From Geobacteraceae bacterium (GTDB lineage Bacteria > Desulfobacterota > Desulfuromonadia > Geobacterales > Pseudopelobacteraceae), in NCBI GenBank assembly GCA_025355965.1, contig JANXYR010000045.1:1-64000 (forward strand): a stretch of DNA of 64,000 bases, written 5' to 3'. Numbering within the stretch: position 1 is the stretch's first letter; the number at the start of each line of letters is the position of its first letter. The notes below the pieces were generated by a model, which made no database searches, was not told the DNA's origin, and was given only the letters and a program-made list of their open reading frames with translations. This document shows positions 1-8,335 of this stretch, one piece after another. A program made the translations under genes and the position numbers.

Positions 1-147
1 GAAGTGACAATCTTTTTTCGAACCGACCAAGTTTTTAAAGAGCACCCCCAGAAACAAATCTGCTGCCTCAAAAGGGACTCGCTTTCTATCATAAACAATT
101 TAACTCTGTCAAAATAAAAATGATGGTAATTGAAAATAAATTGAAAG
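1..147. other. Window edge, no gene seen
   Basis: AT-rich sequence downstream of the hydrogenase alpha gene. No reading frame with a ribosome binding site and no strong hairpin terminator is visible. A hydrogenase maturation gene, if present, lies outside the window. Confidence 0.5.
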
Positions 148-1383
148 TCAGTGAACTGCACAGGAGATGCAGGGGTCATAGCATCGGATCAATATTTTTG
201 CAGACCTCTTTATTTGGTCGTAGTCGGCACCATCCATTGCCGCTATCAGAGCTTTCAGCGATGCAGCTATTGCTCCCTGATTGATCGCTGTTGGTGTAAT
301 AATATTAGCAGCAGAGCAGATTCCCCAGCCATCAAAGCGATAACTGTGCAAAAGCACCCCACGCGGTGCCTCTATCAGTGACGTGCCTTCACCCTGTACC
401 GGAATAGCAATGGCAGGCACTTCTTTTTTCAGACCGGTCTCCAGCAGTTGTTCGATCAGGATCTGTGCCCGCTCCACCGCCAGCTGAAGTTCAATTATTC
501 TAGCCTTCAGAGATGATCTGATTGAATTGCCTGTAAAGTGGTGTGCATAGGTTGTCGGCATCGCCAGCGTGAGACGGGCCAGCGGACCCACCATAATAGG
601 CGTTGTTTCATCAAAGTGACTGACTTTGGCGTGTGTATGAGGTTCGACATGCTCGTTCAACCAGGCAGCAGCGGAACCGGCGCTAATGATCGCCAATGTA
701 GATGTAGTCAAACGGTCGCCAAAGAGCGGCGGACCTCCACTGACAGCACAGACGGGAAGCATTGCCAACGGCGGCAGTATATCCTTCAAATTCAATATAT
801 AGGCAACGCAGTCATCCACAATGTCACGACCTCCCGCAAGCTGATTACGTACATACTGAAGTTGGGCAACGTCCGGCACTCTCCCCAATCCCCCTACCAG
901 CAGATTGAAGGGGTGTATGGCACGCCCCCCGACAGTTTCCTGAATCAGATTTCCCAACTTCTTGATCCGGAGACCAACCTGCAGCTTCTCCGGCTCACGC
1001 GTTGCGAGTTCCTGGATACCGTTCACCCCCAGATAGTCCGGCAATGCCAGACAGAATATATGCAGGGCATGGCTTTCGATCTGCCCTCCCTGCACCGCCA
1101 GTTCGCGTAGCAATCCGGTCTGCCTGGATATGGTGACTCCCACGGCCTGCTCAACCGCCTGCAGTGCCGCCACCTTGTGAACGGTAGAACAGATTGAACA
1201 GATCCGGCAGGCGACATCTGCTATCTCGTCAAAGCGCCTGCCAACCAACAGTGCCTCAAACAACCGGGGCGATTCATACAGATTCAAACGGGCATCCACC
1301 ACCCGCCCTCCATCCCGAATCAGCTCGACAGAACCATGCCCCTCCACCCTGGTCAGGATATCACTAATAATCACGCTGCTCAT
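148..1383 (-). CDS. hydA: NiFe hydrogenase, large (alpha) subunit, group 3b-like
   Basis: Catalytic subunit of a cytosolic bidirectional NAD(P)-linked hydrogenase (sulfhydrogenase family). 411 residues. The two nickel-binding motifs are visible: RICSICSTVH (C62, C65) near the N terminus and DPCISCAVH (C405, C408) at the very C terminus. It is the last gene of a four-gene operon and its ATG overlaps the stop of the delta gene (ATGA). Odd feature: the stop codon follows directly after the His of the C-terminal motif, so the short extension that the maturation endopeptidase removes from most NiFe large subunits is absent. Assignment to group 3b rests on the partner subunits; the substrate preference (NADP or NAD, protons or sulfur) cannot be read from the sequence. 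Confidence 0.92.
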   Translation of the reverse strand: MSSVIISDILTRVEGHGSVELIRDGGRVVDARLNLYESPRLFEALLVGRRFDEIADVACRICSICSTVHKVAALQAVEQAVGVTISRQTGLLRELAVQGGQIESHALHIFCLALPDYLGVNGIQELATREPEKLQVGLRIKKLGNLIQETVGGRAIHPFNLLVGGLGRVPDVAQLQYVRNQLAGGRDIVDDCVAYILNLKDILPPLAMLPVCAVSGGPPLFGDRLTTSTLAIISAGSAAAWLNEHVEPHTHAKVSHFDETTPIMVGPLARLTLAMPTTYAHHFTGNSIRSSLKARIIELQLAVERAQILIEQLLETGLKKEVPAIAIPVQGEGTSLIEAPRGVLLHSYRFDGWGICSAANIITPTAINQGAIAASLKALIAAMDGADYDQIKRSAKILIRCYDPCISCAVH

Positions 1384-2123
1384 ATTTTCCGCTCCGGACA
1401 GAAACGGTGCAATCGTTCAAGCACCGTCAGACGGCCAAAACCTTTTTGTGCGCATAGTTCAAGATATTCCTTCATATTAGACTCCGGCACCGGTCCCCGG
1501 CACCCCTCACATGGCACCAACATGCTTGGGCAGCGGGCGCCACAGCCACCCAAAACCAGAGGGCCAAGACAGAGAATATCTCGCTCAGTCAGCAAGCAAA
1601 GGTTTTCGCGCATCCTGCATTCTGTGCAAACCGGGTAATCAATAGAAACAGGAAGCGCTCCCCGAACCAGCCCAGCCAACAACCTCAGCAACTCATCCTT
1701 TTCCGGCGGACAGCCGCTGACGGCGGCATCAACCTGCACGAGGCTTTGCAGCGGCTGAGGATTGAACGTTTCACAGGCAAGCGGATTTAAACCGTACACC
1801 TGTTGGCGTAACAGTTCACGATCCTCGCCATTCCGGAGAGCCGCCACTCCGCCCCAGACCGCACAGGTTCCCAAAGCTATCAAATAGCGGCTTCGCCTCC
1901 GCAACTCCTGTAGCAACTCCACTTCATGGGGCATTGAAATGCACCCCTCAACCAGCGCAGCGTCATATTCACCTTCCAGCAGAGCCGGCGAAAGAGCCAT
2001 CGGAAAGTAATGAAACTCTATCTGTTCCAACAACCCCGGCAGCTCATCTTCGCAATTCAACAGGGATAGCTGGCAGCCGGAGCAGGCCGTTAATCCCGCT
2101 ATGGCAACCCGCAGCTTTCTCAT
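1380..2123 (-). CDS. hydD: NiFe hydrogenase, small (delta) subunit
   Basis: Electron-transfer small subunit that passes electrons from the NiFe site to the flavin/iron-sulfur subunits. 247 residues. The proximal cluster Cys residues are seen in TACSGC (C14, C17), GTCAVWGG and SGCPP. Further Cys groups, CTECRMRENLC and CGARC...CEGC, fit medial and distal clusters. No twin-arginine signal is present, as expected for a cytosolic group 3 enzyme. Start and stop overlap the neighbouring genes by four bases on both sides, so translation is probably coupled. Confidence 0.92.
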   Translation of the reverse strand: MRKLRVAIAGLTACSGCQLSLLNCEDELPGLLEQIEFHYFPMALSPALLEGEYDAALVEGCISMPHEVELLQELRRRSRYLIALGTCAVWGGVAALRNGEDRELLRQQVYGLNPLACETFNPQPLQSLVQVDAAVSGCPPEKDELLRLLAGLVRGALPVSIDYPVCTECRMRENLCLLTERDILCLGPLVLGGCGARCPSMLVPCEGCRGPVPESNMKEYLELCAQKGFGRLTVLERLHRFCPERKI

Positions 2124-2956
2124 GCGAGAGCCTCCTCTATCCCAGCCAACTCTGCATTACTGAACACCGGCCCATCTACACAGCATAAAAGGGTTCCCAC
2201 TGCACAGTGACCGCAGCGACCGACACCGCATTTCATACGCCGCTCAAGTGAAAGATGAATCCGGGCATCAGCCATCCCCATCAACCGCAAAGAGGATACC
2301 AGCTGTGGATAAACCACTGGAGGGCCACAGATAGCAGCACAGGTCCGTCCCGGATCGATATCAAGCCGATCCAGCAGAGTCGGTAGCAGGGCAATCTGGC
2401 AATCGGGCGGGCCAGCAAGACAGAAGTCGGGACGATCTACCCCCAGATGAAGTTCAATCTTCCCTTGTTTTTTAAATTCCAGCAACTCGTCCAGAAAGAG
2501 CAGCGCCCCGGTTTCACGGGCACCGTACACAAGGATCAGGCGACCAGAAAAGTCACGCTGCTGCAAAAGCGCCAGAAGCAGCGAACGGAGCGGAGCCATC
2601 CCCAAGCCACCGGCGATCAGCAGCAGATCCTGACCGGCAAAAGATGGCAGTGGGAATCCACGCCCAAAAGGGCCACGCAACCCTACTGAATCACCCGGCA
2701 GTGCGATTTTCAACGGAGTGGTGACATGCCCGACATGGCGAATGCAAAGTTCGATACTGCCATTCACCGAGGGATAACCGCAATATGACACGGGAATTTC
2801 GCCGACTCCAGGCAATGAAAACTCCAGAAATTGTCCCGGGAGGAACGAGGAGGCAACAGGATGATCCGGTTCAGTATGCAGTATGAGCAGTGAAGTATCG
2901 GCAGTCAGCGGGCTGATTGCCGTGATGGCCGCCTGGACTGGAAGAGCGCTAACCAT
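2120..2956 (-). CDS. hydG: Hydrogenase gamma subunit, FAD/NAD(P)-binding reductase
   Basis: Diaphorase subunit of the sulfhydrogenase-type complex, related to dihydroorotate dehydrogenase electron-transfer subunits (FNR superfamily). An N-terminal FAD-binding barrel is followed by a nucleotide-binding domain (LLIAGGLGMAPLRSLL). A C-terminal 2Fe-2S region contains CGVGRCGHC and a further Cys pair. I place the start at the ATG at 2956, which has GAGGAGGTG six bases upstream inside the end of the beta gene; an upstream in-frame start at 2971 is less likely. About 278 residues. Confidence 0.9.
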   Translation of the reverse strand: MVSALPVQAAITAISPLTADTSLLILHTEPDHPVASSFLPGQFLEFSLPGVGEIPVSYCGYPSVNGSIELCIRHVGHVTTPLKIALPGDSVGLRGPFGRGFPLPSFAGQDLLLIAGGLGMAPLRSLLLALLQQRDFSGRLILVYGARETGALLFLDELLEFKKQGKIELHLGVDRPDFCLAGPPDCQIALLPTLLDRLDIDPGRTCAAICGPPVVYPQLVSSLRLMGMADARIHLSLERRMKCGVGRCGHCAVGTLLCCVDGPVFSNAELAGIEEALA

Positions 2957-3950
2957 GGCGCACCTCCTCAAGCCGCTCCGTTAAAGGTCGCAGATCAATG
3001 CCGGTCGGGCAAACTACCCTGCAGCGCCCACAGCCGACACAGCTGGGAACCCCCTGAAGCGCTCCGAATCCACGATATTTGTGACGGTAGCGGTAACGGA
3101 AACGCTCTGCCCGGTCCTTCCGAAAACTCATGCCACTCGCCACCTGAGCATGACTTTTAAAAAGGCAGTTGTCCCATTGCCGCACCCGAACTGCAGAGCG
3201 GCCATCCAGCCCGCTGAACTCCAGCACGTCAAAACAATAACAGGTGGGGCAGCAGATAGAACAGGCCCCGCACCCCAAGCAACGGTCGGCAAGTTCCTGC
3301 CACTCCGGGAGCGTCAGATCAAGTTCGTGGCGCAGCTGTTCTGAAACTACATGGCCGAAGAAGCGTCGAGAATCTTCAGGCATCTCTCCTTCCCGTTCTT
3401 CCAGAATATCCTTTATTCCTTCCAGGAGTTCATCACCCCGTAGAGAAGCGCTGGTGACTGCAAAACCATCATCCAGAGAATTAAGAAACAGATCCGACAA
3501 GGCTTTTAACGGGGAGATCATTTGTTGGCATGAACAAAATTTATCCGGAATGCAGGAGACACCGATCAGAGTCAGGGCTGCTCTCCGGGCGGCATATATG
3601 GGGTCAGGCTCGTCGCCCAGAAAGATCCGATCAAGATAGTTTATTCCTGCAAGGTCGCATGGGTGGAGACCTAACAGAATCAGAGGGGGGGCTACTTCTA
3701 CTGGTAACTGATAGCCGGTGTCAGCCGAATAGTTCAGAATCGTTTCCTGGGGGTGCAGCAAATATTTTTTTGGAGGGAGCAGGGTGCGGAGAGCAGAAAG
3801 ATCGGAAGTCTCCCCCTGGGTTAGTGCAGCAAAGCGCAGTACGCCATCGTCACTAAGAACAGGAGCATGCAGTTCACCGTACCGGCGCAACCGCTCTAAC
3901 AGAGCTTCCAGATTATGGTCTGCAATAAACTGAATTACCATACCTGTCAC
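2949..3950 (-). CDS. hydB: Hydrogenase beta subunit, 4Fe-4S electron carrier
   Basis: First gene of the hydrogenase operon. 333 residues of the HydB / anaerobic sulfite reductase A-like family. Two ferredoxin-type motifs lie in the C-terminal half: CLGCGACSICCPTCYC and CVGCGRCRVVCPTG. Such subunits relay electrons between the flavoprotein and the hydrogenase clusters. The end of the gene carries the ribosome binding site of the gamma gene and overlaps it by eight bases. A second in-frame ATG lies three codons downstream of the assigned start, so the exact N terminus is uncertain. Confidence 0.9.
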   Translation of the reverse strand: MTGMVIQFIADHNLEALLERLRRYGELHAPVLSDDGVLRFAALTQGETSDLSALRTLLPPKKYLLHPQETILNYSADTGYQLPVEVAPPLILLGLHPCDLAGINYLDRIFLGDEPDPIYAARRAALTLIGVSCIPDKFCSCQQMISPLKALSDLFLNSLDDGFAVTSASLRGDELLEGIKDILEEREGEMPEDSRRFFGHVVSEQLRHELDLTLPEWQELADRCLGCGACSICCPTCYCFDVLEFSGLDGRSAVRVRQWDNCLFKSHAQVASGMSFRKDRAERFRYRYRHKYRGFGALQGVPSCVGCGRCRVVCPTGIDLRPLTERLEEVRHG

Positions 3951-3992
3951 CGTGCCCTTAAGCAGCTTTACAAGCTAACGCGCCAAGTATAG

Positions 3993-4023
3993 CAATCAGC
4001 GCTAAATTGTCAAATTTTGGCGC
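3993..4023. promoter_or_regulatory. Inverted repeat between glycosyltransferase and hydrogenase operon
   Basis: AGCGCTAAATT and AATTTTGGCGCT form an imperfect palindrome in the short gap upstream of the hydrogenase operon. It also lies downstream of the glycosyltransferase gene. It could be an operator or a weak terminator; neither is proven. Confidence 0.35.
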
Positions 4024-4028
4024 TGTAT

Positions 4029-5114
4029 CTAGGCTGATCGTTCCTGCCGCATTCGCTCTCTAAGATCTACAAGCCAGAAAAACGGCGCAAGCACTCCCAT
4101 AAACCAGATAAAGCAGATCATGCCGGTAAGCGCATCTAATACCCTGAAATTTGTACAGTGGGCGAATATCCGATCATGGAAGCTCAAGCAAGGATACCGC
4201 CCAACTCCAAACAGTGGTCGTAACCAGACATCGATAAAAAAGAACATCTGCCAGGAATTCTGCCGGATATAGCGCCCTAGACGGTAGAATGTGTGTATAG
4301 TGCCGCCAATCCCCCATTTGTCAAACATCATGCGCCAGATAAGGGTAAAAAATGGTGAAAGCAAAAGTGTTCCGGTATCCTGCTGCGCACGGTATAGTCC
4401 TGGCGCCCGAACAAAAAACTCATTTACTCCGACACTGTGCAACCCCATCATCATGCTCATCAGGATGTATCGACGGTGAAAACCTTCCGCCTCAAATCGT
4501 CGTGCCGATGTTTTTAGATAACCTGGAAGTGTAATCAATTTCCCCTGAGACCGTATCGTCTCGGCAATGCGTTGATCTTCCAAAAACGGCATGCTTTCAT
4601 CAAAACCACCAAGATCCTTGAAAAAACCCCTCGACAGCAACAGGCCCTGATCACCGTTTGTGGTGTTGGTACGGTTTAGAGCGCTCTTTTCCTCGATATA
4701 GCGGTAGGCCATTCCGTTCCGCCCGGTAGAACGCATGAACCTCAGGCGGAAATGACCTGCAATTCGGTCGTATTCACTCGATTCAAGCGTTATAGTACGC
4801 ACGGCATCGCTGAGAAGAGAGGGGTCATCAATTCGGGAATCTGCATGCATAAAGAGCAGATAGTCACCGGATGCCTGACCTGCGGCAGCATTCATCTGCG
4901 CCCCTCGACCTTGTCCGGAACTTACTAAAACGGCTTCGTACTCCTCTGCAACAGATCGGGTTGCATCCGATGAACCACCATCACCAACTATAATTTCAAG
5001 GGAGATATTCTTTTGATTCCTGAGATCATCCAAGAGAGAAGGGAGATGCTCTGCCTCGTTGAGAGTGGGGATAATGATCGAGAGTAGCGACTGGGGGCTT
5101 TGCTGTATATGCAT
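4029..5114 (-). CDS. Family 2 glycosyltransferase with C-terminal membrane segment
   Basis: 361 residues. The GT-A fold begins with SIIIPTLNEAEHLPSLL. It contains the nucleotide-sugar motif DGGSSDAT and a DXD-like HADSR, followed by GQGRGAQMN. A hydrophobic stretch near the C terminus (around 330-350) suggests membrane attachment. It resembles the TIGR04283 family of GT2 enzymes, whose acceptor is unknown. The gene is followed after 78 bp by the hydrogenase operon on the same strand, with no functional link evident. Confidence 0.85.
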   Translation of the reverse strand: MHIQQSPQSLLSIIIPTLNEAEHLPSLLDDLRNQKNISLEIIVGDGGSSDATRSVAEEYEAVLVSSGQGRGAQMNAAAGQASGDYLLFMHADSRIDDPSLLSDAVRTITLESSEYDRIAGHFRLRFMRSTGRNGMAYRYIEEKSALNRTNTTNGDQGLLLSRGFFKDLGGFDESMPFLEDQRIAETIRSQGKLITLPGYLKTSARRFEAEGFHRRYILMSMMMGLHSVGVNEFFVRAPGLYRAQQDTGTLLLSPFFTLIWRMMFDKWGIGGTIHTFYRLGRYIRQNSWQMFFFIDVWLRPLFGVGRYPCLSFHDRIFAHCTNFRVLDALTGMICFIWFMGVLAPFFWLVDLRERMRQERSA

Positions 5115-5146
5115 ACCAGATTAATAATTTTCTTTAAATTTAAGCA

Positions 5147-5560
5147 TTAATTCTTCTTCGCAGCGACTCTTGCAGAAAATTTATCATTGTTAACGGTAAA
5201 GCGTTCGTGGGTTCCTTTGCCAATAACCTCAACCTCATCACATGCCTCAATCTCCCAGAAGGTGCGTTTACCGTCAACCTCCAGGCATTTCACATGAGCG
5301 GTGACTTTCATGCCGGTCGGGGTGGCTGCCTGATGGGTTATGTTAATCATGGTCCCTAATGTTCGTTCACCTTCATCAAGATACGGACGCAAGGCTTCCA
5401 TACAGGCCCACTCCATGAAACCAACCATAAAAGCAGTTGCAAAGACCTCCGGCATCTCGCGAAAAAGATCTGATTCAGGGTAAACATAAGGAACGGTTTT
5501 TTCTTTTGAAACCAGAAAGCTGAAAGTGTGTTCCAGGCCCGGCTTTAGAGTCTCTTTCAT
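5147..5560 (-). CDS. FlK-like acyl-CoA thioesterase (hot-dog fold)
   Basis: 137 residues, the usual length of the fluoroacetyl-CoA thioesterase family. The residues known as catalytic or binding in FlK all fall at the same numbers here: T42, E50, G69, H76 and R120. The family hydrolyses small acyl-CoA thioesters. The gene lies 45 bp downstream of aconitase on the same strand and probably shares its transcript. In FlK, specificity for fluoroacetyl-CoA depends on a Phe lid; here position 36 is Met, so the natural substrate may be a different short acyl-CoA. Confidence 0.82.
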   Translation of the reverse strand: MKETLKPGLEHTFSFLVSKEKTVPYVYPESDLFREMPEVFATAFMVGFMEWACMEALRPYLDEGERTLGTMINITHQAATPTGMKVTAHVKCLEVDGKRTFWEIEACDEVEVIGKGTHERFTVNNDKFSARVAAKKN

Positions 5561-5605
5561 GCGGCATCCTCACTTTTAATCAAAAAAACATCCACACTGC
5601 CCATG

Positions 5606-8272
5606 TTAGCGGGCCAGATACCCGGCCAAAACATGCTGCAGTATTCCCCCAGCTTTGAAATAAGCAGCCTCGTTGGCTGTATCCATCCGGCTTTTCAGGA
5701 TAATTATTGACAGTGAACCGTCCGGCCGACTGATTTCTGCAGAGACATCCATGCCGGGCTTAAGCTCCGCCCCTGTAATCTTCAGCTCAATAGTCTCGCT
5801 CCCATCCAGACCGAGTGTTTTTCTGTTTTCCCCCTCCGGAAACTGAAGCGGCAAGATCCCCATGCCGATCAGGTTAGAGCGATGGATCCGCTCGAAGCTC
5901 TCGGCGATGACAATACGAACACCCAGCAGAAGAGGCCCCTTTGCTGCCCAGTCCCTGCTGGAGCCTGAACCGTATTCCTTCCCGGCAACGACAACCAGCG
6001 GCACCCCTTCAGAACGGTACAGCTCTGCAGCATCGAAAATAGTCATCTCATTACCAACCGGGTAATGAACGGTAAAGCCTCCATCACGTCCACCGACCAT
6101 CTCGTTTTTGATGCGGATATTGGCAAAAGTGCCGCGAACCATCACGTCATGGTTCCCGCGCCTTGAACCGTAGGAGTTGAAATCGGATACTGCGACCCCG
6201 ACCTTTTGCAGGTATAGACCTGCGGGACTGCTTGGCGATATATCACCTGCAGGTGAGATATGATCTGTCGTGATTGAGTCGCCAAAGATGGCAAGGATGC
6301 GCATCTTGCCCGGCAGACAGGCATCTCCGCCATCTTGAACTCCCTGGAGAAACGGCGGCTGTTTTACATAGCTGGAACCGCTATCCCATGGATATGTGGG
6401 TGAACTGCTGTTATCAAGCCCTCTCCACTCCGTGGTGCCATCGTACAGGTCACCATAGCCAAGACGGAACATCTCCGGGGTAATAGCACCGATCAGTTCA
6501 TCTATCTCAGTCTGTGACGGCCAGATATCATTCAGATATACAGGACGACCATCCGCCCGTTTGCCGAGCGGTTCGGAGGTGAGATCGATCCGGGTAGTTC
6601 CGGCAAGGGCAAAAGCAACAACCAACGGCGGTGAGGCGAGCCAGCTCAATTTCACCTGAGGGTGAATCCGCCCTTCAAAATTACGATTACCGGAAAGAAC
6701 TGCTGAAACGGCAAGATCACCCGAAAGAATGGCATTTCCAATATCCATCGGCAACGGTCCGGAATTACCAATACAGGTTGTACAGCCATAACCGACCAGA
6801 TCAAAGCCGAGTGCGACCAAAGATCCGTATAATCCGGAGCGGCGCAGATACTCCATTACCACCTTGGAGCCTGGGGCCAGAGATGTCTTGACCCACGGTT
6901 TGACCACGAGCCCGGCCTCAACCGCCTTCTTTGCCAGAAGAGCAGCCGTCAGCATAACATTTGGATTAGACGTATTGGTACAGGAGGTGATAGCTGCGAT
7001 GACAACGTCTCCATCCCGCAGATCTATTCCAAGATTCCGGACGTGTGCTTTTCTGCCACCCTCCGGATTTGAAATTGCCCTTGCCACCGTGGCAGAAAGT
7101 TCCGGAAGTGGAACCCGGTCCTGTGGCCTTTTTGGACCGGCCAGACAGGGGACCACATTCGACAAATCCACCGCTACAATCTTCGTAAAAGCTGGGTCCG
7201 GCGAATCAGCATAACGCCACAAACCCTGTGCTTTTGCATAAAGCTCCACCCGCTCGGTTACATCTTCACGACCGGTGAAACGAAGATATTTGATCGTTTC
7301 GGCATCAACCGGGAAATAACCGCAGGTCGCGCCATATTCGGGGGACATATTGGCAATCGTGGCGCGATCGGCAATGGTCAGATCGTCGAGGCCGGAACCG
7401 TAAAACTCAACAAATTTCCCAACTACACCCGTTTTCCGGAGCAGTTCCGTAACAGTAAGTACCAGGTCGGTTGCGGTCACTCCGGGTTGAAGTTTTCCAT
7501 CAAGCCTGACTCCAACCACATCCGGTATGGTCATCGATACCGGCTGCCCCAGCATGGCGGCTTCCGCTTCAATCCCGCCGACTCCCCAACCGAGGACACC
7601 CAGACCGTTTATCATGGTTGTGTGGCTGTCTGTCCCAAGCAGGGTGTCCGGATAAACAGCGGCTGTCCCATCATTATCAACTCCCTGCCAGACAACCCTG
7701 GCAAGGTACTCCAGATTGACCTGATGACAGATACCGGTCCCTGGCGGAACTACCCGAAAATTGTCAAATGCGTTCTGCCCCCAGCGCAAAAAAGCATATC
7801 GTTCCCGGTTTCTCTCCATTTCACGCTCTACATTGATCTGAAACGATTCCGAAGAACCGTAGCTGTCAACTTGAACCGAATGGTCAATGACCAGATCAAC
7901 CGGGATCAGGGGATTGATCGACTCCGGATTTCCTCCAGCAACAGCTACTGCATCCCTCATGGCTGCCAGATCGGCCACGGCAGGCACGCCGGTAAAATCC
8001 TGCATCAGCACCCTACCGGGCCTGAAGGCGATCTCCCGCGTTGAAGTGCGCTGTTCAAGCCAGTCGCCAAAGGCCCGGATATCGTCTGTTGTGACCGTAT
8101 CCCCGTCTTCGTTGCGCAGCAGGTTTTCCAGAAGGATCTTTAGGGTGCGTGGGAGCTTGGAAACCTCGCCAACTCCCGCCAGCTCGACGGCATCTATCTT
8201 GTAGATACGGAAAGTCTGACTGTTCACTGTCAGCATCGCTGCAGAATTGTATGAATCTAGTGATTTTTTCAT
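5606..8272 (-). CDS. acnA: Aconitate hydratase A
   Basis: Isomerises citrate to isocitrate in the TCA cycle using a 4Fe-4S cluster. About 888 residues, typical of the AcnA/IRP1 family. Cluster ligands are visible in ITSCTNTSNP and GYGCTTCIGNSGPL, and the C-terminal swivel domain carries EYGSGSSRDWAAKG. I prefer the ATG at 8272, with a GGTG-type binding site upstream, over a GTG nine bases earlier. It precedes the FlK-like thioesterase gene. Confidence 0.95.
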   Translation of the reverse strand: MKKSLDSYNSAAMLTVNSQTFRIYKIDAVELAGVGEVSKLPRTLKILLENLLRNEDGDTVTTDDIRAFGDWLEQRTSTREIAFRPGRVLMQDFTGVPAVADLAAMRDAVAVAGGNPESINPLIPVDLVIDHSVQVDSYGSSESFQINVEREMERNRERYAFLRWGQNAFDNFRVVPPGTGICHQVNLEYLARVVWQGVDNDGTAAVYPDTLLGTDSHTTMINGLGVLGWGVGGIEAEAAMLGQPVSMTIPDVVGVRLDGKLQPGVTATDLVLTVTELLRKTGVVGKFVEFYGSGLDDLTIADRATIANMSPEYGATCGYFPVDAETIKYLRFTGREDVTERVELYAKAQGLWRYADSPDPAFTKIVAVDLSNVVPCLAGPKRPQDRVPLPELSATVARAISNPEGGRKAHVRNLGIDLRDGDVVIAAITSCTNTSNPNVMLTAALLAKKAVEAGLVVKPWVKTSLAPGSKVVMEYLRRSGLYGSLVALGFDLVGYGCTTCIGNSGPLPMDIGNAILSGDLAVSAVLSGNRNFEGRIHPQVKLSWLASPPLVVAFALAGTTRIDLTSEPLGKRADGRPVYLNDIWPSQTEIDELIGAITPEMFRLGYGDLYDGTTEWRGLDNSSSPTYPWDSGSSYVKQPPFLQGVQDGGDACLPGKMRILAIFGDSITTDHISPAGDISPSSPAGLYLQKVGVAVSDFNSYGSRRGNHDVMVRGTFANIRIKNEMVGGRDGGFTVHYPVGNEMTIFDAAELYRSEGVPLVVVAGKEYGSGSSRDWAAKGPLLLGVRIVIAESFERIHRSNLIGMGILPLQFPEGENRKTLGLDGSETIELKITGAELKPGMDVSAEISRPDGSLSIIILKSRMDTANEAAYFKAGGILQHVLAGYLAR

Positions 8273-8335
8273 AATTGCCACACCTTTACCGAGAGCTATT
8301 TTGATCTAGGCCTTGGCGACAAGCATCACACCCAA

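Noticed and set aside
3951-4028. Possible sigma-54 promoter before the hydrogenase operon (TTGGCGCGTTAGCTTGT on minus)
   Set aside because: The -24/-12 spacing is one base too long and the GC of the -12 element is missing.
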